Shown here one piece after another: positions 60,381-64,000 of a DNA stretch of 64,000 nucleotides (position 1 is its first letter; each line of letters opens with the position of its first letter). A program made the translations under genes and the position numbers. The notes under the pieces are model-generated. The model did not search any database, was not told the origin of the DNA, and worked only from the letters and a program-made list of their open reading frames with translations. This stretch comes from Merluccius polli (taxonomy: Eukaryota; Chordata; Actinopteri; Gadiformes; Merlucciidae). The stretch spans positions 108,794 to 172,793 of the forward strand of contig JAOPHQ010005721.1 of assembly GCA_030340625.1 (NCBI GenBank). The letters run 5' to 3'.

Positions 60381-62430
60381 TTTATTTCAGTCCTTCCACA
60401 GCTGTACCATATCAGCCCTTGGCTTAGCAACGCTGTCTTACACAATCAGAGTTTAGGCTTCATACCCCACTCTCCTGCTCCCTTCCTCCCCTTCTTTTTC
60501 TTCCTCCTCTCCTCATCCTCCCTTTTCCCCCCTTCTCCTCTTATTTCCTCTTGGCTCCAGCCCACTCCGCCACATCCAGCCGGGCGCTGTGTCTCTGCCT
60601 CTCTCTCTCTCTCTCTCTGTCTCTCTCCCTCTCTGGTACATCCAGTACGCTCCAGGCTCTTTCCACTTCCTCTAAGCCTTAAATCTTCTGTTCTGGAGAC
60701 AGGTTGGAAAAGAAGCAGCTGGTGGAGGGCAGCGCTGTCGTATCCCGTTGGTCTGAACGCACCTTGTGTCCCGGTAGCGTTGCACTGTTGGCGCGTTGGG
60801 CTGGTTTTGTTTTTGTTTTAGCTTTGAGGCACTGTTACGTAAAGCTGCAAGAGCAATTTTCCCTCGCCCACTTTGTTTTAAATTGGTGTGCTTACTGACA
60901 AACACAGAGGGTTTGAGGTCTGTTGCACGGCCTGTTTGTAGGTGGGCTCCTTATTACATTAAGTAACATACGGTTTTGAGTTTTACGTAATTGATAAAAG
61001 GCTCAGTCAAGGCCTAGATTTAGTGCCTATGATGTCATGTCATGTGTCTCTTCTCTTCGTTTCATCAAGGGAGTATTTTGTGTTGACAAATGCTGTGATA
61101 ATAGGCTGGAAGATGCACGCATGCACACACACACACACCTGTGTGTGTCACATCTCCTCCATCACCCCCCCCCCCCCCCCCCCCCCCATTCCTCTCCTCC
61201 TCTTTTTAGCTCCCTGGAAAAGCAAAGCATCCAGCAGTTAACCCCCCCCCCCCTCACTTGTGCTGAGATGCCATAGTTCTGAGTCAGAGAAGAGACTTGT
61301 GCTCCCACATGCGATGCTCCATGTGTTGTTTTTGGGGTACAGGGCTAGCCTAGCACTTAGCAACACAAGCTCAGTGTTGATGACTAGCAGGGACACATAC
61401 TGTACAGTCCACAGACCCGTATAGTCAATCCCACACATATGGGAGCAACTAAAGGCTTGCAGTGTCAGACGGAGGTAATGGTATGTGTATTAGCAGTATT
61501 ACTGTATAGTACGGTAATGAGATTTGGCCTTGAAATGTACAGGTGGAGAGTCCCAGATGGGCCTATGGGCTGCTTTGATCTATGCATGCATGCATACAAA
61601 CACCAGGAGGCTCTGTCAACATATACATTCATTATAATATTAGCTGGAACACAACGCGTCTTAGAAAATGTCTTTGTGTATGCAACTGACATGAAAAAAA
61701 GCAAGCCATTATGAGTAAGCCATTAGTCCTAACTACAATTGGAAAATATATTACAAATTGAATAATACAATTACAGCATGTGTTCCAGTAATCCCCTAAT
61801 CAGATGTATGTATTAGCTCCTAACACTTCAGCTCTCTATCTGTTCTCAATGGAGGCAACGGATAATAATACCAGGGTGTGTTGTTTCGTCACATGGTGTA
61901 GTTCCCCTGGTCGCCCACTGGGTGGTGCTGTTAGCCAGGTACACAGCAGCCCGCCGTCTCCACATGATCCACACCAAAGGCCACTATTTCTACAATCAGA
62001 ATCAGTCAGAATTATTTGAACATACAAGGAAAGTGCATAAAATACATAAAACAACACGATAAGCAAAAAAAAAAAAAAGAACAGAATATTGAACAAGAGA
62101 AATTAAAACAAAACATCAATTAACAATAATTACACACTGGGTTACTAAGAACTACACAGATATGTAGGCTCTGCGTGGCTATAGAGGCCATAAGAGGGCT
62201 AGAGGGTCACTACACTTCTATAAGCCTTATAGGAAGGCAAATATACACTGAATATTATACTGGAGTTAAAAAAAAGTGTGCTAATTGGCCAAATGCCTCC
62301 CTAATGACTTCATGTATTGGTCCATTGAAGGCACCCACCCATCCTGCACATACTGGGGGTCCAGGAAGCGCGTGCTTTCAGGGGGGCTATAATGACTTCA
62401 CTTCGCTTCCCACGAAGGACATCCTCCACG
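60378..62430. other. Non-coding DNA, no exon seen
   Basis: Pyrimidine-rich to 60680, a 23-base C run at 61165-61187, and a decayed repeat with AATCAGAATCAGTCAGAATT at 61997-62016 that resembles a common fish LINE tail. Confidence 0.35.
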
Positions 62431-62435
62431 CCCTC

Positions 62436-62560
62436 CTCCAGCCAATCAGGAGCGCGCGTCCTCACGCTCCTCTCCGGTTGCGACCAATCAGGGGGACGCG
62501 CTTCTAGTAATACTATTCTGCAGCCCCGCCTCTCAGGGAGGAGGAGGGAGGAGGGAGGGA
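62436..62560 (+). promoter_or_regulatory. Candidate promoter with paired CCAAT boxes and GC box
   Basis: CCAATCAGG occurs at 62442-62450 and again at 62484-62492, 42 bp apart and in the same orientation, followed by CCCCGCC at 62524-62530 in CpG-containing DNA. This architecture suits a TATA-less promoter of a + strand transcript. Inference from motifs only. Confidence 0.45.
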
Positions 62561-62656
62561 GGAGGGGTGTGGGGGGCAGCAACCCAGAGCAGAAAACACG
62601 TTGTTACAGAAGGATGTCCCTCAGCTTGCTGAGCTCTCCATAACAGCTGTATCCTC

Positions 62657-62692
62657 ATGAGCCAAAAACCTGGATTAGGGAAAATGAATAAG
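62657..62692 (+). CDS. Weak candidate first coding exon (MSQKPGLGKMNK)
   Basis: An ATG 120-200 bp downstream of the CCAAT/GC cluster opens 12 codons ending at AAG|GTAAAG, followed by a long (GT)n. An earlier ATG (62613) gives only an 8-9 codon frame (MSLSLLSSP), which would act as an upstream ORF. It might be an alternative start of the gene beginning at 55923. Very short, so support is slight. Confidence 0.2.
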
Positions 62693-62731
62693 GTAAAGTC
62701 ATCTACAACTGTACATGTTTTCACGACTAAC

Positions 62732-62732
<1 letters not shown>

Positions 62733-62824
<92 letters not shown>
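62733..62824. repeat. (GT)n microsatellite
   Basis: About 45 uninterrupted GT units. Confidence 0.97.
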
Positions 62825-62827
<3 letters not shown>

Positions 62828-62991
62828 GTTGTTGTTGATGTATTTGAGTTTCGGCATTTGGGAGTCGGGGACATAATCTGGGAATGTGTTGGATAGACTT
62901 ACTTATTCAGCCTATAGCTTTACGCTTTCCATGCGGAGACTTTCCTTTTCTATTCCTATATTTAAAGAAGGAGGGGATCCGGAGCAGGACC

Positions 62992-63028
<37 letters not shown>

Positions 63029-63266
63029 ACTCGCTATGATGTCTCTGGTTGTTTCCAAGCTGTCAGGACTGTCCCACGCAACTTTTTTTGTCTTTTTCTT
63101 TTTTTTTTTTTTTAACCGAAAATGGCATTATTACGCACAGTTGAAACCGTTCAAATTCCCTCGGTTTGGCATCGCTTTGCTCGTCGTTGTCGGTGTTCTT
63201 TGCTTGACATAGCCCTCTTTATCCCCCTGACGTCAAGTTATGAGTCTTGAGTCATTTGATGGCGCG

Positions 63267-63292
63267 CCCCCCCCCCCCCCCCCCCCCCCCCC
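63267..63292. repeat. 26-base C homopolymer
   Basis: Uninterrupted C run after GATGGCGCG. Confidence 0.9.
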
Positions 63293-63369
63293 GCATCTAA
63301 TTGGATGGTTTGTGCGCGTTCGCGTGATCAATGAACGCACCCGACTTTCTCTGTCTGTGTGTGTCTGTG

Positions 63370-63373
63370 TGTG

Positions 63374-63418
<45 letters not shown>

Positions 63419-63431
63419 TTGAGTGTGTGTG

Positions 63432-63478
<47 letters not shown>
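63370..63478. repeat. (GT)n microsatellites, two blocks
   Basis: Two long GT runs separated by GTTTTTTGAGTGTG. Confidence 0.95.
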
Positions 63479-63479
<1 letters not shown>

Positions 63480-63649
63480 AGAGAGTAAGAATGTGCTACG
63501 GCGCAGGGAGTGAAGAAAGATTGCGGGTTAAGTGCAAAACGCGTGCGTCATTTTTGACGGCATCAAGAGGGACGTGATTAATGACGGGAAGCAGGAATCA
63601 TCAGCATCCTTTTTAGTTATCAGCACCCGACCAATATAGCCTCGGTATT

Positions 63650-63650
<1 letters not shown>

Positions 63651-63713
<63 letters not shown>
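63651..63713. repeat. (CA)n microsatellite
   Basis: About 30 CA units ending in CGCACGG. Confidence 0.97.
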
Positions 63714-63715
<2 letters not shown>

Positions 63716-63933
63716 GGCCTGTATTGAACCAAACAACATATACCATATCATATTTCCTTCCTTTCGGGTCCAAACGCATGTAAAAGGGGTTTTTATCCCG
63801 CGATAACATTGTCCCCACATCTCCGACCTTTCCTCGCTCCCTCTGATAACACCGCAGCGCTCATTAACAAATTGCTTCCTGCATGAAAAAAAAAATCCCA
63901 TGGTTTGTCCGATAAATTAGTAATTACGTCACA

Positions 63934-64000
<67 letters not shown>
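63934..64000. repeat. 67-base G homopolymer running off the window end
   Basis: The window terminates inside an uninterrupted G run. Its true length is unknown; it may be an assembly or sequencing artefact. Confidence 0.9.

Overview
This window is vertebrate nuclear DNA, almost certainly from a teleost fish. The evidence is split genes with GT-AG introns, AATAAA signals, dense (CA)n/(GA)n microsatellites, hAT- and Harbinger-type DNA transposon remnants, and tRNA-derived SINEs ending in the fish tail that reads like GTCGCTTTGGATAAA..GTCTGCTAAATGA. There is no prokaryotic or viral gene system in it. I cannot narrow the species further.

Only one part is clearly protein-coding: 15.1-26.9 kb holds two type I keratin genes of the keratin-18 class, head to tail on the + strand. 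The first (exons between 15252 and 20519) is a complete 443-residue keratin 18 with head, rod and tail. The second (exons between about 22149 and 26534) has seven exons whose internal boundaries match the first gene in phase and nearly always in length. All its splice sites are canonical, but its head is short or missing, its second exon is strongly divergent, and an 866-bp hAT-like element sits in its third intron. Both would polymerise with a type II partner (keratin 8 class) into simple-epithelium filaments. No type II keratin gene is visible here.

1-15 kb is intergenic: a 51-bp minisatellite fused to a dispersed hairpin repeat, a 43-bp GC-rich minisatellite, a small DNA transposon carrying a degraded RecQ-type helicase Walker A motif, a SINE tail, and apparently nested hAT-like insertions. 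27-54 kb is a gene desert with a second copy of the repeat seen at position 1, a 1-kb 30-bp minisatellite, and a cluster of inverted-repeat elements at 48.6-50.3 kb.

From 54.8 kb to the end the sequence becomes CpG- and purine-rich. It holds a plausible promoter and first coding exon of an unidentified + strand gene (55923-56063, beginning MGCALSS) and a weaker second candidate (62657-62692) downstream of paired CCAAT boxes. Their continuations lie in large introns or beyond the window. In mammals EIF4B and TNS2 lie next to KRT18, so a tensin-2-like gene is a reasonable but unproven guess. The window is unusually rich in long G or C homopolymers and ends inside a 67-base G run, so some low-complexity stretches may be assembly artefacts.
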